A stretch of DNA of 64,000 nt from assembly GCA_041674385.1 (NCBI GenBank), contig JBAYVU010000011.1, positions 1 to 64,000 of the forward strand. The letters are read 5' to 3'. Positions within the stretch are counted from its first letter, which is position 1, and each line of letters starts with the position of its first letter. Below, in pieces: positions 17,388 through 25,568 of the stretch. The translations under genes and the position numbers were made by a program. Origin of the DNA: JACRAR01 sp041674385. Its GTDB lineage: Bacteria > Pseudomonadota > Gammaproteobacteria > Burkholderiales > Rhodocyclaceae. The notes under the pieces were generated by a model. The model searched no databases and was not told the origin of the DNA. It was given only the letters and a program-made list of their open reading frames with translations.

Positions 17388-17406
17388 GCTCATGAGCTGG
17401 CTTTTT
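17379..17406. terminator. Bidirectional intrinsic terminator
   Basis: A perfect 12-bp stem AAAAAGCCAGCT/AGCTGGCTTTTT with a CATG loop. T-runs follow on both strands, so it can end both the rightward rfb-MBL transcript and the leftward lipoprotein transcript. Confidence 0.9.
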
Positions 17407-17421
17407 CGAAGTGAAAGCGAA

Positions 17422-17652
17422 TTATTTTTTCGGTTCTTCTTTCTTTGGCTCGGCAGCGGGAGCAGCAGCAGGAGCAGGAGCAGCGGCCGGGGCAGCAGCA
17501 TCAGCCGGGGCAGCAGGAGCGGCAGCCGGCGCAGGAGCCGGTGCAGGGGCCGCAACCGGGGCGGGAGCGGGGGCGGGTTTGGCTTCTTCTTTCTTGCCGC
17601 AGGCGGTAACGGCCAGGGCGATGATTGCAGCAACAAGTATAGACTTTTTCAT
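17422..17652 (-). CDS. Small Ala/Pro-rich lipoprotein
   Basis: A 76-aa protein with a lipoprotein signal peptide. MKKSILVAAIIALAV leads to the lipobox AVTAC at residues 14-18, so the mature protein would start at Cys18. The mature part is KKEEAK, then about 45 residues of Ala/Pro low complexity, then a charged PKKEEPKK tail. It resembles short Pal- or linker-like lipoproteins without a folded domain and may act as a spacer between membrane and cell wall. It has its own TATAAT promoter upstream and a strong terminator downstream. Confidence 0.8.
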   Translation of the reverse strand: MKKSILVAAIIALAVTACGKKEEAKPAPAPAPVAAPAPAPAPAAAPAAPADAAAPAAAPAPAAAPAAEPKKEEPKK

Positions 17653-17732
17653 TTTATGTTGGCCTTTAACATTAAGAGGGGTGATGAATGAAAAATTTTT
17701 CCTGATCGATGCTTACTCCGATCAGGGCTAAA

Positions 17733-17738
17733 ATTATA
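17733..17738 (-). promoter_or_regulatory. -10 element of the Ala/Pro-rich lipoprotein gene
   Basis: A perfect TATAAT on the minus strand, preceded by GTGT, about 80 nt upstream of the lipoprotein start. The -35 region is weak. Confidence 0.5.
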
Positions 17739-17930
17739 ACACTCGTTTTTTGAAAATATCCAGAAAAAATAATAGATTTTGCTTCGTGTTCAAAAAATTG
17801 ACATGAATTATCAATTTGTTACCTGCTGGTTGCGAACGCTGGACAAGTGTGATTTTACACTACTCGATAAATGAGTCGTTGGGGAGGGAGAATTCGAAGA
17901 TTTTTCGTGGCTTCTTGAATTGCTAAACTG

Positions 17931-17960
17931 TTGACACAAATTTTTCTGAGTTCGTTTATA
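17931..17960 (+). promoter_or_regulatory. Probable sigma70 promoter of tusA-dsrE2
   Basis: A consensus -35 TTGACA (17931-17936) is followed after 18 nt by TTTATA (17955-17960). The start codon lies about 37 nt downstream of the -10, behind the ribosome-binding site AGGAGAAGGA. Confidence 0.6.
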
Positions 17961-17996
17961 TAAAAGCTAATCATATTATCCAAGAGGAGAAGGAAT

Positions 17997-18224
17997 ATGG
18001 ACTTTGACAAAGATCTCGATGCGCGCGGCCTGAATTGCCCGCTACCCATTCTGCGTGCGAAAAAGGCGCTGAGCGATATGACCGGCGGTCAAGTGTTGCG
18101 CATCCTGTCTACCGACCCGGGTTCCGTCAAGGATTTCGCTGCCTTCGCCAAGCAGACAGGAAACGAACTGCTCGCCAGCGCAGAAAACAATAAGGAATTC
18201 GAGTTTTATCTCAGGCGCAAATAG
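17997..18224 (+). CDS. tusA: TusA-family sulfur carrier protein
   Basis: A 75-aa TusA/SirA-fold protein. It has LDARGLNCPLPILRAKKAL near the N-terminus, with the persulfide-carrying Cys at residue 14 in the CPxP motif. Proteins of this family pass sulfane sulfur between partners in tRNA thiolation, molybdenum cofactor work or sulfur oxidation. The next gene, 18 nt on, encodes a DsrE-type partner, which favours a sulfur-relay function over the stand-alone E. coli tRNA-thiolation role. A strong purine-rich ribosome-binding site precedes the ATG. Confidence 0.9.
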   Translation: MDFDKDLDARGLNCPLPILRAKKALSDMTGGQVLRILSTDPGSVKDFAAFAKQTGNELLASAENNKEFEFYLRRK

Positions 18225-18242
18225 TCTAAGGAGGAGAAATGC

Positions 18243-18857
18243 ATGGGTGCAACCCTGGAAATCGCCAACATAGATGAATTGATCCAGCGTCGACTTGACG
18301 AGATACTGCCGCAGAGAATCGAGCAAGCACTGCAAACTCGCGAGGAAAATCGAGTTCCGTCAATGACCATCATTGCCACCAAGGGCACGCTGGATTGGGC
18401 ATATCCACCTTTCATTCTCGCTTCAACGGCGGCAGCCTTGGGCTGGGATGTGAAAATTTTCTTTACTTTTTACGGCCTGAATCTGCTGAAGAAAGATGTC
18501 TCGGATCTCAAGGTAAGTCCCTTGGGCAATCCGGGCATGCCGATGAAAATGCCATTCGGTCCCGACTGGTTCAAGAGCATCAACTGGAATATTCCCAACC
18601 TGGTTCAGGCGAATATTCCGGGTTTCGAGTCCATGGCCACGTTGCTGATGAAGCAGACCATCAAGAACAATGGCGTAGCCACAATTGAAGAGTTGCGCTC
18701 GCTGTCCCAGGAAGCCGACGTCAAATTCATCGCTTGTCAAATGACGGTGGAATTGTTCGGCTTCAGCCACGATGATTTTATCGATGGTATCGACTATGCG
18801 GGGGCTGCGACTTTCCTGCCGGAGGCACAGAAGGCCGATGTCGGCCTGTTTATGTAA
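18243..18857 (+). CDS. dsrE2: DsrE/DsrF/DrsH-like family protein (DsrE2 type)
   Basis: A 204-aa protein. A helical N-terminal segment (about 1-38) precedes the DsrE-fold domain, with TIIATKGTLDWAYPPFILAS and DVKIFFTFYGLNLLKK. The conserved Cys is at about residue 165 in FIACQMTVELFG, the sulfur-binding position of DsrE2 proteins. In sulfur oxidisers DsrE2 sits beside TusA and takes part in sulfur transfer; here no dsr or hdr genes accompany it in the window. The start at 18243 is used, because an ATG at 18239 is in a different frame. An AGGAGGAG ribosome-binding site lies just upstream. Confidence 0.88.
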   Translation: MGATLEIANIDELIQRRLDEILPQRIEQALQTREENRVPSMTIIATKGTLDWAYPPFILASTAAALGWDVKIFFTFYGLNLLKKDVSDLKVSPLGNPGMPMKMPFGPDWFKSINWNIPNLVQANIPGFESMATLLMKQTIKNNGVATIEELRSLSQEADVKFIACQMTVELFGFSHDDFIDGIDYAGAATFLPEAQKADVGLFM

Positions 18858-19079
18858 TCCACTTCATCGTGTTGTGCCATGGCAGTAGCGATGGCCATGC
18901 CGAGGGGGTCGTGCGGCGGATTGACAGCCTGGCTTGAGAGGGCCGAGCTGGCCAGGGGTTGCCGGTCAGTCATCTGGTGGCGCTAGGTGTTTGGTCTCTC
19001 CTGTGGGGTTGGAGGCACTGCTGGCAGTGAAGTGGAGCCGGTTCTGATATTATGGCCGCGCTCCCAAAGTGTTCAAGCC

Positions 19080-21071
19080 TTGACCGCCATCGATCTAAAT
19101 TCCTTCTTTGCTGCCGATGGCCCGCTAGCCCGTGCCATTCCAGGTTATCGTCTGCGGCCCCAGCAGGTCGATATGGCCGAACGCATCGCTGCCGCTATCC
19201 GGAACAACCAAGTCCATGTGGCCGAGGCAGGCACCGGTACCGGCAAGACCTTTGCCTATCTGGTGCCGGCGCTGCTTTCCGGCGGGAAGGTGATCGTTTC
19301 CACAGGCACCAAGACGCTCCAAGACCAGTTGTTCCAGCGAGACTTGCCGGCAGTGCGCGAAGCGCTCAAGGTGTCAGTCAGCATCGCTCTGCTCAAGGGG
19401 CGGGCCAACTATGTCTGCCATTACCATCTGGAGCGAGCCGTGGCTGACGGGCGCTTTCAGTCGCGTGCGGAAGCCGGCCACATTCGCACCATCGCGCGCT
19501 TCGCCAAAACCAGCAAGAGCGGCGACAAGGGCCAACTGGCAGCGGTGCCGGAGGACTCCGGGGCGTGGGCGGCGGCGACCTCGACACGCGAGAATTGTCT
19601 CGGACAGGAATGCCCGCACCATAGCAATTGCTTCGTTCTGGCGGCACGTCGTGATGCATTGAGCGCCGATATCGTGGTGGTCAATCATCACCTGTTCTTC
19701 GCTGACGTGATGCTGCGCGACGACGGACTGGGCGAACTGTTGCCTGCCTGCAATACGGTGATTTTCGATGAGGCGCACCAACTGCCGGAAGTGGCCGGGT
19801 TGTTCTTCGGGGAAAACCTGGGCACCGGACAACTGCTTGATCTTGCGCGTGATACGCGCCTGGAAACGATTGCCGCCGCCAAGGATTGCGCTGTCTTGCA
19901 GGACGCAACCGTTGCCCTCGAAAAGGCCGCGCGCGACCTGCGACTGGCGGTTGCAGCGGAGAACGCCCGTTTTTCCGCATCCCAACTGGAACAGGAAGAA
20001 AATTTTCAGCGTGCCGTACGGGGGCTTGCCGATGAACTGGCGAATGTCTGCAAGCATCTCGAAAGCCAGGCCGAGCGCTCGGAGGGACTCGGCCATTGCC
20101 TGTTGCGTGTCCAGGAAATTAAGCAACGCTTGGAACGCTGGCGCACGCTGGAGGATGCGACACAGGTTCGTTGGGTGGAAGTATTCAGCCATGCACTGTC
20201 ATTGAATCTGACGCCGCTGGATGTGGCCGATATCTTTCGTCGTCAATTGGAGGGCCAGCCGCGCGCCTGGGTATTTACTTCGGCGACGCTGGCCGTTGGC
20301 AGCGATTTCTCCCACTATTGCGGCGAATTGGGCCTGAGCGCCGCAACCACCGATTGCGGTTGCTGGGGCAGTCCCTTCGACTATGCCGCCAATGCCTTGC
20401 TGTATGTCCCTGAAGGCATGCCCAATCCGAACAGCGCGGACTACCCGGAAGCCGTTGTCGCAGCGGCCTATCCTGCCATCTTGGCGGCCGGCGGGCGCGC
20501 CTTCGTATTGTGCACATCCCTGCGCGCCATGCGACGTATACATGGAGAGTTGCAGGAGCGCTTCACGCGCGATGGCATCGAATTTCCCCTGTTGCTGCAA
20601 GGGGAGGGGGCGAAGGCGGAATTGCTGACGCGCTTTCGCAGCCTCGGCAACGCGGTGCTGGTGGCCAGTCAGAGCTTCTGGGAGGGCGTCGATGTGCGCG
20701 GCGCGGCGCTGTCGCTGGTGGTGATCGACAAGCTGCCGTTTGCGCCGCCCGACGACCCGGTACTCGCTGCGCGCATCGAACAATTGCGCAAGGCAGGCAA
20801 GAATCCGTTCATGGACTACCAATTGCCGCGTACCGTCATCAGCATGAAACAGGGTGCCGGGCGTTTGATTCGCGACGAGAACGATCGCGGTGTCCTGATG
20901 GTGTGCGATCCACGCCTGGTGCATAAGCCCTATGGCCGCCGTGTCTGGCTGTCGCTACCCCCGATGCGACGCAGCCGGCTGATTGCCGATGTTGAGGCAT
21001 TCTTTGCCGCCTCAACCTTGGGGGAACCTACAGTGGTGCCCGCTTCCGTTTCAGGGGTAGTATCCGCATGA
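19080..21071 (+). CDS. DinG/YoaA-type ATP-dependent DNA helicase
   Basis: A superfamily 2, XPD-like helicase of about 663 aa. It shows the Q-motif region YRLRPQQ, Walker A AGTGTGKTFAY, DEAH box IFDEAHQLPEV, and helicase motifs near the C-terminus (SQSFWEGVDVRG, QGAGRLIRD). Four cysteines between motifs Ia and II (NYVC, ENC, QEC, SNC) fit the [4Fe-4S] cluster of the DinG/YoaA family. No ATG lies before the Q-motif except one needing an unusual 31-aa extension. I chose TTG 19080, placed just after a TATTAT -10-like element near 19050. It overlaps the next gene by 4 nt. Confidence 0.9.
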   Translation: MTAIDLNSFFAADGPLARAIPGYRLRPQQVDMAERIAAAIRNNQVHVAEAGTGTGKTFAYLVPALLSGGKVIVSTGTKTLQDQLFQRDLPAVREALKVSVSIALLKGRANYVCHYHLERAVADGRFQSRAEAGHIRTIARFAKTSKSGDKGQLAAVPEDSGAWAAATSTRENCLGQECPHHSNCFVLAARRDALSADIVVVNHHLFFADVMLRDDGLGELLPACNTVIFDEAHQLPEVAGLFFGENLGTGQLLDLARDTRLETIAAAKDCAVLQDATVALEKAARDLRLAVAAENARFSASQLEQEENFQRAVRGLADELANVCKHLESQAERSEGLGHCLLRVQEIKQRLERWRTLEDATQVRWVEVFSHALSLNLTPLDVADIFRRQLEGQPRAWVFTSATLAVGSDFSHYCGELGLSAATTDCGCWGSPFDYAANALLYVPEGMPNPNSADYPEAVVAAAYPAILAAGGRAFVLCTSLRAMRRIHGELQERFTRDGIEFPLLLQGEGAKAELLTRFRSLGNAVLVASQSFWEGVDVRGAALSLVVIDKLPFAPPDDPVLAARIEQLRKAGKNPFMDYQLPRTVISMKQGAGRLIRDENDRGVLMVCDPRLVHKPYGRRVWLSLPPMRRSRLIADVEAFFAASTLGEPTVVPASVSGVVSA

Positions 21072-22384
21072 ACATGTCTTCCAAATACCACGATTACCAC
21101 GATTACCACGATTGCATCGAACGGGCAGAGCGATTGAATATCGATTGCCAGTGCGTTTCGCTTGACCGCGAACAACTGCGGACGGAACTCGAGAAAATCA
21201 GTCCCGGATTCTATGCCGAAGTAATTGAAGGCCGGCCGCATCTATTTGCCGCTTCGTTAGTGTTCGTCAGTGAAGCCCACGTGCAGGCGATGACAGCCAC
21301 GGTCGCCGCGATCGAGCGTGTCGTCAATATGCCGGCCTATCAGTCGCGGGTACTGGAATACGCGCCACTGATCGCTCATCGGCAGAATGCCACGCGTGGC
21401 GTGTTTCTCGGCTACGACTTCCATCTGGGCGAAGCCGGGCCTCAACTCATCGAGATCAACACCAACGCCGGCGGCGGCATGCTCAACGCCGTGCTGGAAC
21501 GAGCGCAACAACGCTGCTGCGACGATGTCGAGCTGCTTTTGCCGGGACTGCTGGAAGGGGATACGCCGGAGCATATGTTCCTCGCCATGTTCCGCGCCGA
21601 GTGGCGGGCGGCGCGGGGTGGTGCACCATTACGCAACGTCGCCATCGTCGATGACGATCCCGCCGCGCAATATCTGTATCCGGAATTCGTCTTGTTCAAG
21701 CGCCTTTTCGAGCATCACGGCATCAGCGCCGCGATCTGCGATCCTCGCGAACTGGAACTCCGCCACGGCGCGCTGTGGCATGGGGAAACACAGATCGATC
21801 TGGTGTATAACCGGCTGACCGATTTTGCGCTGGAAGAATCTGCACATGAGGTCTTGCGTGCCGCCTACTGCGCCGATGCCGTGCTTGTCACGCCGCACCC
21901 GCGTGCCCATGCGCTATACGCCGACAAACGCAACCTGTCTGTATTATGCGACGATGCCCAGCTTGCCGCCTGGGGAGTGGATGAGCCTACGCGGCAAGTG
22001 CTGGCAGCCGGTATTCCAAACACTGAGCAGGTCGATGCGGCGCGTGCCGACGAATATTGGGCACGCCGCAAGCAGTTGTTCTTCAAACCGGCCGCAGGCT
22101 ATGGCAGCAAGGCCGCATATCGCGGCGATAAATTGACCCGTCGCGTGTTCGATGAGATTATTTCGGGGGATTACATTGCCCAGGCGTTGGTGCCGCCTTC
22201 ATTGCGTCATTTGGCAGTCGCCGGCGAGACAGTGCCGTTAAAGCTCGATTTACGCAACTATGTTTACGACGGCAGCGTGCAACTGGTCGCAGCACGGCTG
22301 TACCAGGGGCAGACCACCAACTTCCGGACTCCCGGCGGCGGTTTCGCCCCAGTTTTGGAAGTACTCTGCAAAGATAGGCTCTGA
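21068..22384 (+). CDS. ATP-grasp-like protein of unknown function
   Basis: A 438-aa protein I cannot assign to a named enzyme. LIEINTNAGGGMLNAVLE (about residues 132-149) resembles the Mg/ATP-binding Glu-Asn motif of ATP-grasp ligases. KPAAGYGSKAAYRG (about 339-352), followed by DYIAQALVPP, resembles the Gly-rich lid of circularly permuted ATP-grasp proteins. This suggests ATP-dependent carboxylate-amine ligation, an inference only. The N-terminus carries YHD three times, encoded by perfect 9-bp repeats. The gene overlaps the helicase by 4 nt and precedes mobB by 2 nt, so it belongs to the same transcript. Confidence 0.75.
   Translation: MNMSSKYHDYHDYHDCIERAERLNIDCQCVSLDREQLRTELEKISPGFYAEVIEGRPHLFAASLVFVSEAHVQAMTATVAAIERVVNMPAYQSRVLEYAPLIAHRQNATRGVFLGYDFHLGEAGPQLIEINTNAGGGMLNAVLERAQQRCCDDVELLLPGLLEGDTPEHMFLAMFRAEWRAARGGAPLRNVAIVDDDPAAQYLYPEFVLFKRLFEHHGISAAICDPRELELRHGALWHGETQIDLVYNRLTDFALEESAHEVLRAAYCADAVLVTPHPRAHALYADKRNLSVLCDDAQLAAWGVDEPTRQVLAAGIPNTEQVDAARADEYWARRKQLFFKPAAGYGSKAAYRGDKLTRRVFDEIISGDYIAQALVPPSLRHLAVAGETVPLKLDLRNYVYDGSVQLVAARLYQGQTTNFRTPGGGFAPVLEVLCKDRL
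21086..21112 (+). repeat. In-frame 9-bp tandem repeat encoding (YHD)x3
   Basis: Three perfect TACCACGAT copies within the first 15 codons of the ATP-grasp-like gene. The unit is a multiple of 3, so copy-number change would keep the reading frame. Confidence 0.9.
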
Positions 22385-22386
22385 CA

Positions 22387-22881
22387 ATGAAAATTTTTGG
22401 TTTCGCGGGTTTTTCCGGTTCCGGCAAGACGACTCTGATCGAACAGTTGATACCGCGCTTCGTCATGGAAGGTTTGAACGTCTCGTTGATCAAACATGCG
22501 CATCACGGTTTCGACATCGATCAGAAGGGTAAGGACTCCTACCGTCTGCGCGAAGCCGGTGCCACGGAAGTGATGCTGGTTTCCAACCAGCGCTGGGTGC
22601 TGATGCATGAGTTGCGCGGCAGCGCAGAGCCATCGCTGGAAGATCAATTGACGCATCTATCGCCGTGTGATCTGGTGCTGGTGGAAGGATTCAAGCACAC
22701 CCTCATTCCCAAAATGGCAATCCATCGTTCGGCCAACAACAAGCCGATGATCGACCCGGAGCCTCCGAATGTGGTTGCGCTGGCGAGCGACGTGCCTGTT
22801 GAATCGCCCCTGCCGTGCTTCAATATCAATGATATCGATGCGATTGCCGCATTCATCATGCGTCACCAGGAACTGAAATGA
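22387..22881 (+). CDS. mobB: Molybdopterin-guanine dinucleotide biosynthesis adaptor MobB
   Basis: A 164-aa P-loop GTPase-like protein. It starts MKIFGFAGFSGSGKTTLIEQ (Walker A at about 8-16), followed by SLIKHAHHGFDID and DLVLVEGFKH, the MobB signatures. It is an accessory factor for attaching GMP to molybdopterin. It starts the run mobB-moeA-moaD-moaE, 2 nt after the ATP-grasp-like gene and overlapping moeA by 4 nt. MobA is not in the window. Confidence 0.96.
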   Translation: MKIFGFAGFSGSGKTTLIEQLIPRFVMEGLNVSLIKHAHHGFDIDQKGKDSYRLREAGATEVMLVSNQRWVLMHELRGSAEPSLEDQLTHLSPCDLVLVEGFKHTLIPKMAIHRSANNKPMIDPEPPNVVALASDVPVESPLPCFNINDIDAIAAFIMRHQELK

Positions 22882-24116
22882 GCCTGCTCAGTTTCGATCA
22901 GGCACTCCAGCAACTGCAGGCCGGCGCACGTCCCCTGGAAGACATCGAATCCGTGGCGACATTCGATGCGCTCGGGCGGGTGCTTGCCGCAGCGCAGTCC
23001 TCCACCATTGCAGTGCCGCCGCTGGATAATTCCTCGATGGACGGCTATGCGTTGCGGTGTGCCGATGTTGCCGCATCCGCCACCCGGCTGGCCGTGGCGC
23101 AGCGCATTCCTGCCGGCAGTGTCGGACATAGCCTGGCGCCCGGAACCGCAGCGCGCATTTTTACGGGCGCTCCGATACCCGCCGGGGCCGATGCCGTCGT
23201 CATGCAGGAAATGTGTGCGCCGGAGACTGGCGAGGACGGCAAGCCGCAGGTGGTCATCAACCATCTTCCGAAAAAGGGTGAATGGATCAGACTGACTGGT
23301 GAAGACATTCAGGCCGGCGCAGCGATCCTGAGTGCCGGAGAGCGTCTGTCCCCGCAACAGCTGGGACTGGCTGCCTCCGTCGGGATTGCCGCATTGCCGG
23401 TCTATCGCCGTCTGCGCGTGGCCTTGTTCTCCACCGGCAACGAACTGATGATGCCTGGCGAAGTTGCCCCGAGCGTTTTGCCGCCGGGCGCGATCTACAA
23501 TTCCAACCGTTATCTGCTGCGCGGCTTGTTGCAGCAATTGGGCTGCCTGGTCAGCGACCTCGGCATCATCCCCGACAATCTGGCGCTTACCCGCGCGGCA
23601 TTGCGCGCGGCGGCGGCAGAGCACGACTTGATCCTGAGCAGCGGCGGCGTATCGGTCGGGGAAGAGGATCATGTCAAATCCGCCATACAGGCGGAGGGAG
23701 AACTGGCCTTATGGAAAATCGCCATCAAGCCGGGCAAACCATTGGCATTTGGTCATGTTCGAGGCAAGCAGGGGGAAACCGCATTCATCGGCTTGCCGGG
23801 AAATCCGGTGTCGAGTTTCGTTACTTTCCTGATGCTGGTACGGCCGTTTATCCTCAAGACCCAGGGCGCTTCCGTTTCTGCGCCGCTGGCCTTGAGCTTG
23901 CGAGCGGATTTCGATTTGCCGCAGCCTGATGCCCGCCGCGAGTTCCTACGTGTGCGCCGCAATCATGGCGGCGGACTCGACCTGTTCCCCAACCAGAGTT
24001 CCGCCGTGTTGACTTCAGCCGCTTGGGCCGACGGGCTGGTCGACAATCCGCCGGGGAAGGCGATTCATCGCGGCGACCCGGTAAACTTCCTGCCATTTTT
24101 TGGATTGCTATACTGA
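22878..24116 (+). CDS. moeA: Molybdopterin molybdenumtransferase
   Basis: A 412-aa MoeA, which inserts molybdate into adenylylated molybdopterin. Visible family signatures are PPLDNSSMDGYALR (about 50-63), GAPIPAGADAVVMQE, the GNELMMPGE segment, and LSSGGVSVGEEDHVK (about 254-268) with the MPT-binding fold. GLPGNPVSSFVTF and a C-terminal beta domain follow. Length is typical (about 410 aa). It overlaps mobB and ends 5 nt before moaD. Confidence 0.97.
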   Translation: MSLLSFDQALQQLQAGARPLEDIESVATFDALGRVLAAAQSSTIAVPPLDNSSMDGYALRCADVAASATRLAVAQRIPAGSVGHSLAPGTAARIFTGAPIPAGADAVVMQEMCAPETGEDGKPQVVINHLPKKGEWIRLTGEDIQAGAAILSAGERLSPQQLGLAASVGIAALPVYRRLRVALFSTGNELMMPGEVAPSVLPPGAIYNSNRYLLRGLLQQLGCLVSDLGIIPDNLALTRAALRAAAAEHDLILSSGGVSVGEEDHVKSAIQAEGELALWKIAIKPGKPLAFGHVRGKQGETAFIGLPGNPVSSFVTFLMLVRPFILKTQGASVSAPLALSLRADFDLPQPDARREFLRVRRNHGGGLDLFPNQSSAVLTSAAWADGLVDNPPGKAIHRGDPVNFLPFFGLLY

Positions 24117-24121
24117 TTTCC

Positions 24122-24376
24122 ATGGCCATCAAACTGCTCTATTTTGCTCACTTGAGGGAATCGTTCGGCATGGCCGGCGAGGAAATTCCCTTGCCCGCCG
24201 GTGTTGCCGATGTCGCGGCACTGAAGCACCATCTTGCCGCGCGGGGCGATCCCTGGCCGGTGCTCGTTCATTCCCAAAGCTTGCGAACGGCAGTCAATCA
24301 GCGCATGGTCGGCCCGGAAGCCCTGCTTGCGGATGGCGATGAAGTCGCTTTCTTCCCGCCTGTCACCGGAGGCTGA
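24122..24376 (+). CDS. moaD: Molybdopterin synthase sulfur carrier subunit
   Basis: An 84-aa ubiquitin-fold protein starting MAIKLLYFAHLRESFG and ending FFPPVTGG. The C-terminal Gly-Gly is thiocarboxylated and donates sulfur to precursor Z. The start at 24122 is used because it follows the moeA stop by 5 nt; frames upstream lie inside moeA. moaE begins 1 nt after its stop. Confidence 0.95.
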   Translation: MAIKLLYFAHLRESFGMAGEEIPLPAGVADVAALKHHLAARGDPWPVLVHSQSLRTAVNQRMVGPEALLADGDEVAFFPPVTGG

Positions 24377-24377
24377 T

Positions 24378-24848
24378 GTGACGGTCAGCGTGCAACGCGA
24401 ACCCTTCGACGTGACGGCCGAGATTGCCCGGCTGACAGCGGGAGCGCATGGGGTCGGCGCGGTCGCCAGCTTCCTCGGCCTGGTACGCGACATGAATACC
24501 GGCAGCGACGAGGCGGCCAATGTTCGGGCGATGACGCTGGAGCACTACCCCGGCATGACCGAGCGTGCCCTTGAGGAAATTGTGGTCGAGGCGAACGGAC
24601 GCTGGGATTTGCTTGGCGTGCGCGTGATCCACCGCTATGGCCGGCTCGAGCCGGGCGATGCGATCGTGCTGGTGATCGTCGCCAGCGCGCATCGCGGCGA
24701 GGCTTTCTCCGCCTGCGAGTTCATCATGGATTTTCTCAAGACCCGCGCGCCTTTCTGGAAGAAGGAAGAGACGCCGGAGGGCAGCCATTGGGTCGATGCA
24801 AGGGAAGAGGATGATGCGGCGGCGGACCGCTGGCCGGACCGTCGCTAG
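24378..24848 (+). CDS. moaE: Molybdopterin synthase catalytic subunit
   Basis: A 156-aa MoaE. It has VASFLGLVRD near residues 30-40, the LEHYPGM segment, VRVIHRYGRLEPGD, HRGEAFSACEFIMD and KTRAPFWKKE, which includes the conserved catalytic Lys residues. I placed the start at GTG 24378, directly after the moaD stop; longer readings run through moaD. With MoaD it forms the heterotetramer making molybdopterin dithiolene. The gene converges on the phasin gene with a 13-nt gap. Confidence 0.95.
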   Translation: MTVSVQREPFDVTAEIARLTAGAHGVGAVASFLGLVRDMNTGSDEAANVRAMTLEHYPGMTERALEEIVVEANGRWDLLGVRVIHRYGRLEPGDAIVLVIVASAHRGEAFSACEFIMDFLKTRAPFWKKEETPEGSHWVDAREEDDAAADRWPDRR

Positions 24849-24861
24849 CCTCCTCCCTAGT

Positions 24862-25368
24862 TCATTTTTTCTTCTTGGCCGGCTTGGTTGCCATGTTGGT
24901 CAAGGCAGCGGCGGATGCTTGGGCGATTTGCTCGAAAGCCTCATTGGCCGCAGCCATGGCCTTCTGCATTGTGTCCATGACATTGCCGTTTTGGCCGGGC
25001 AGGGCGCCGAACAATGACTGAAATGCTTCCATCATGTCCTTGTTGCCGCTGGCGAGTTGTTCCGTCAGGATGTGACTGAATTCAATGCGCGAGGCGTTGC
25101 CGATTTCGGCGATTTGACGCGCCGTTTCGATCATCTGCTGCGCCGTGTCATGTACATATTGAGTGCGCAGCGCAGCAGCTTGCTGCGGGTCATTGACGCT
25201 CGTGAGCGCCTTGGCATTCAAGACGCTTTCATCGAACAGCTTCTTGGCGACATCTGCTTGCAGCGCCACGATGCGCTGCGAGTTTGCGATCGACATCCGG
25301 GCCAGTTTCAAGGCCGCCTCCATATTCTTGCGATGCAGTTCTGAAAATTGCTCGGGCATGTTGGCCAT
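24862..25368 (-). CDS. phaP: Phasin family protein
   Basis: A 168-aa, fully helical phasin, a protein that coats polyhydroxyalkanoate granules. It starts MANMPEQFSELHRKNMEAAL and has the family stretch QYVHDTAQQMIETARQIAEI, with a Lys-rich tail (KPAKKKK). The start at 25368 has a strong GGAGGAAG ribosome-binding site; an earlier start adds a non-homologous segment. A GATAAT -10-like element lies at 25451-25446. No PHA synthase is present in the window, so granule formation is inferred from the family. Confidence 0.92.
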   Translation of the reverse strand: MANMPEQFSELHRKNMEAALKLARMSIANSQRIVALQADVAKKLFDESVLNAKALTSVNDPQQAAALRTQYVHDTAQQMIETARQIAEIGNASRIEFSHILTEQLASGNKDMMEAFQSLFGALPGQNGNVMDTMQKAMAAANEAFEQIAQASAAALTNMATKPAKKKK

Positions 25369-25445
25369 GACTTCCTCCTGATTGGGTCGCACGGAATACC
25401 GGGAAAATATCGGTATGGTTGATGCTGCTTGAGTTCGCAATGGGG

Positions 25446-25451
25446 ATTATC
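25446..25451 (-). promoter_or_regulatory. Possible -10 element of the phasin gene
   Basis: GATAAT preceded by TGG (an extended -10 context) on the minus strand, about 78 nt upstream of the phasin start. No clear -35 was found. Confidence 0.35.
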
Positions 25452-25568
25452 CCATCAACATGAATCACAAAATAGCAGACATTGTTGCGCCGCACAAATC
25501 AATTGTATTAATCTGTAGCGCCGATTAATTGAGAACGCACCCTAGCCTCGTCATCAGGCGGTCGAACA

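Larger units (their letters stand above)
17653..17996. other. AT-rich divergent promoter region
   Basis: This 344-bp gap between the lipoprotein and tusA genes contains no convincing gene. It is clearly more AT-rich than its surroundings. It holds a leftward TATAAT for the lipoprotein gene and a rightward TTGACA-type promoter for tusA-dsrE2. A second TTGACA (near 17800) has no matching -10 that I can see. Confidence 0.7.

Noticed and set aside
17411..17731. A Gly/Ala-rich plus-strand frame opposite the lipoprotein
   Set aside because: The composition is just the complement of Ala/Pro codons; the minus strand has a lipobox, promoter and terminator.
18858..19079. Possible structured RNA between dsrE2 and the helicase gene
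   Set aside because: Several short self-complementary stretches (for example around ATGGCCAT) exist, but no family signature and no terminator could be identified.
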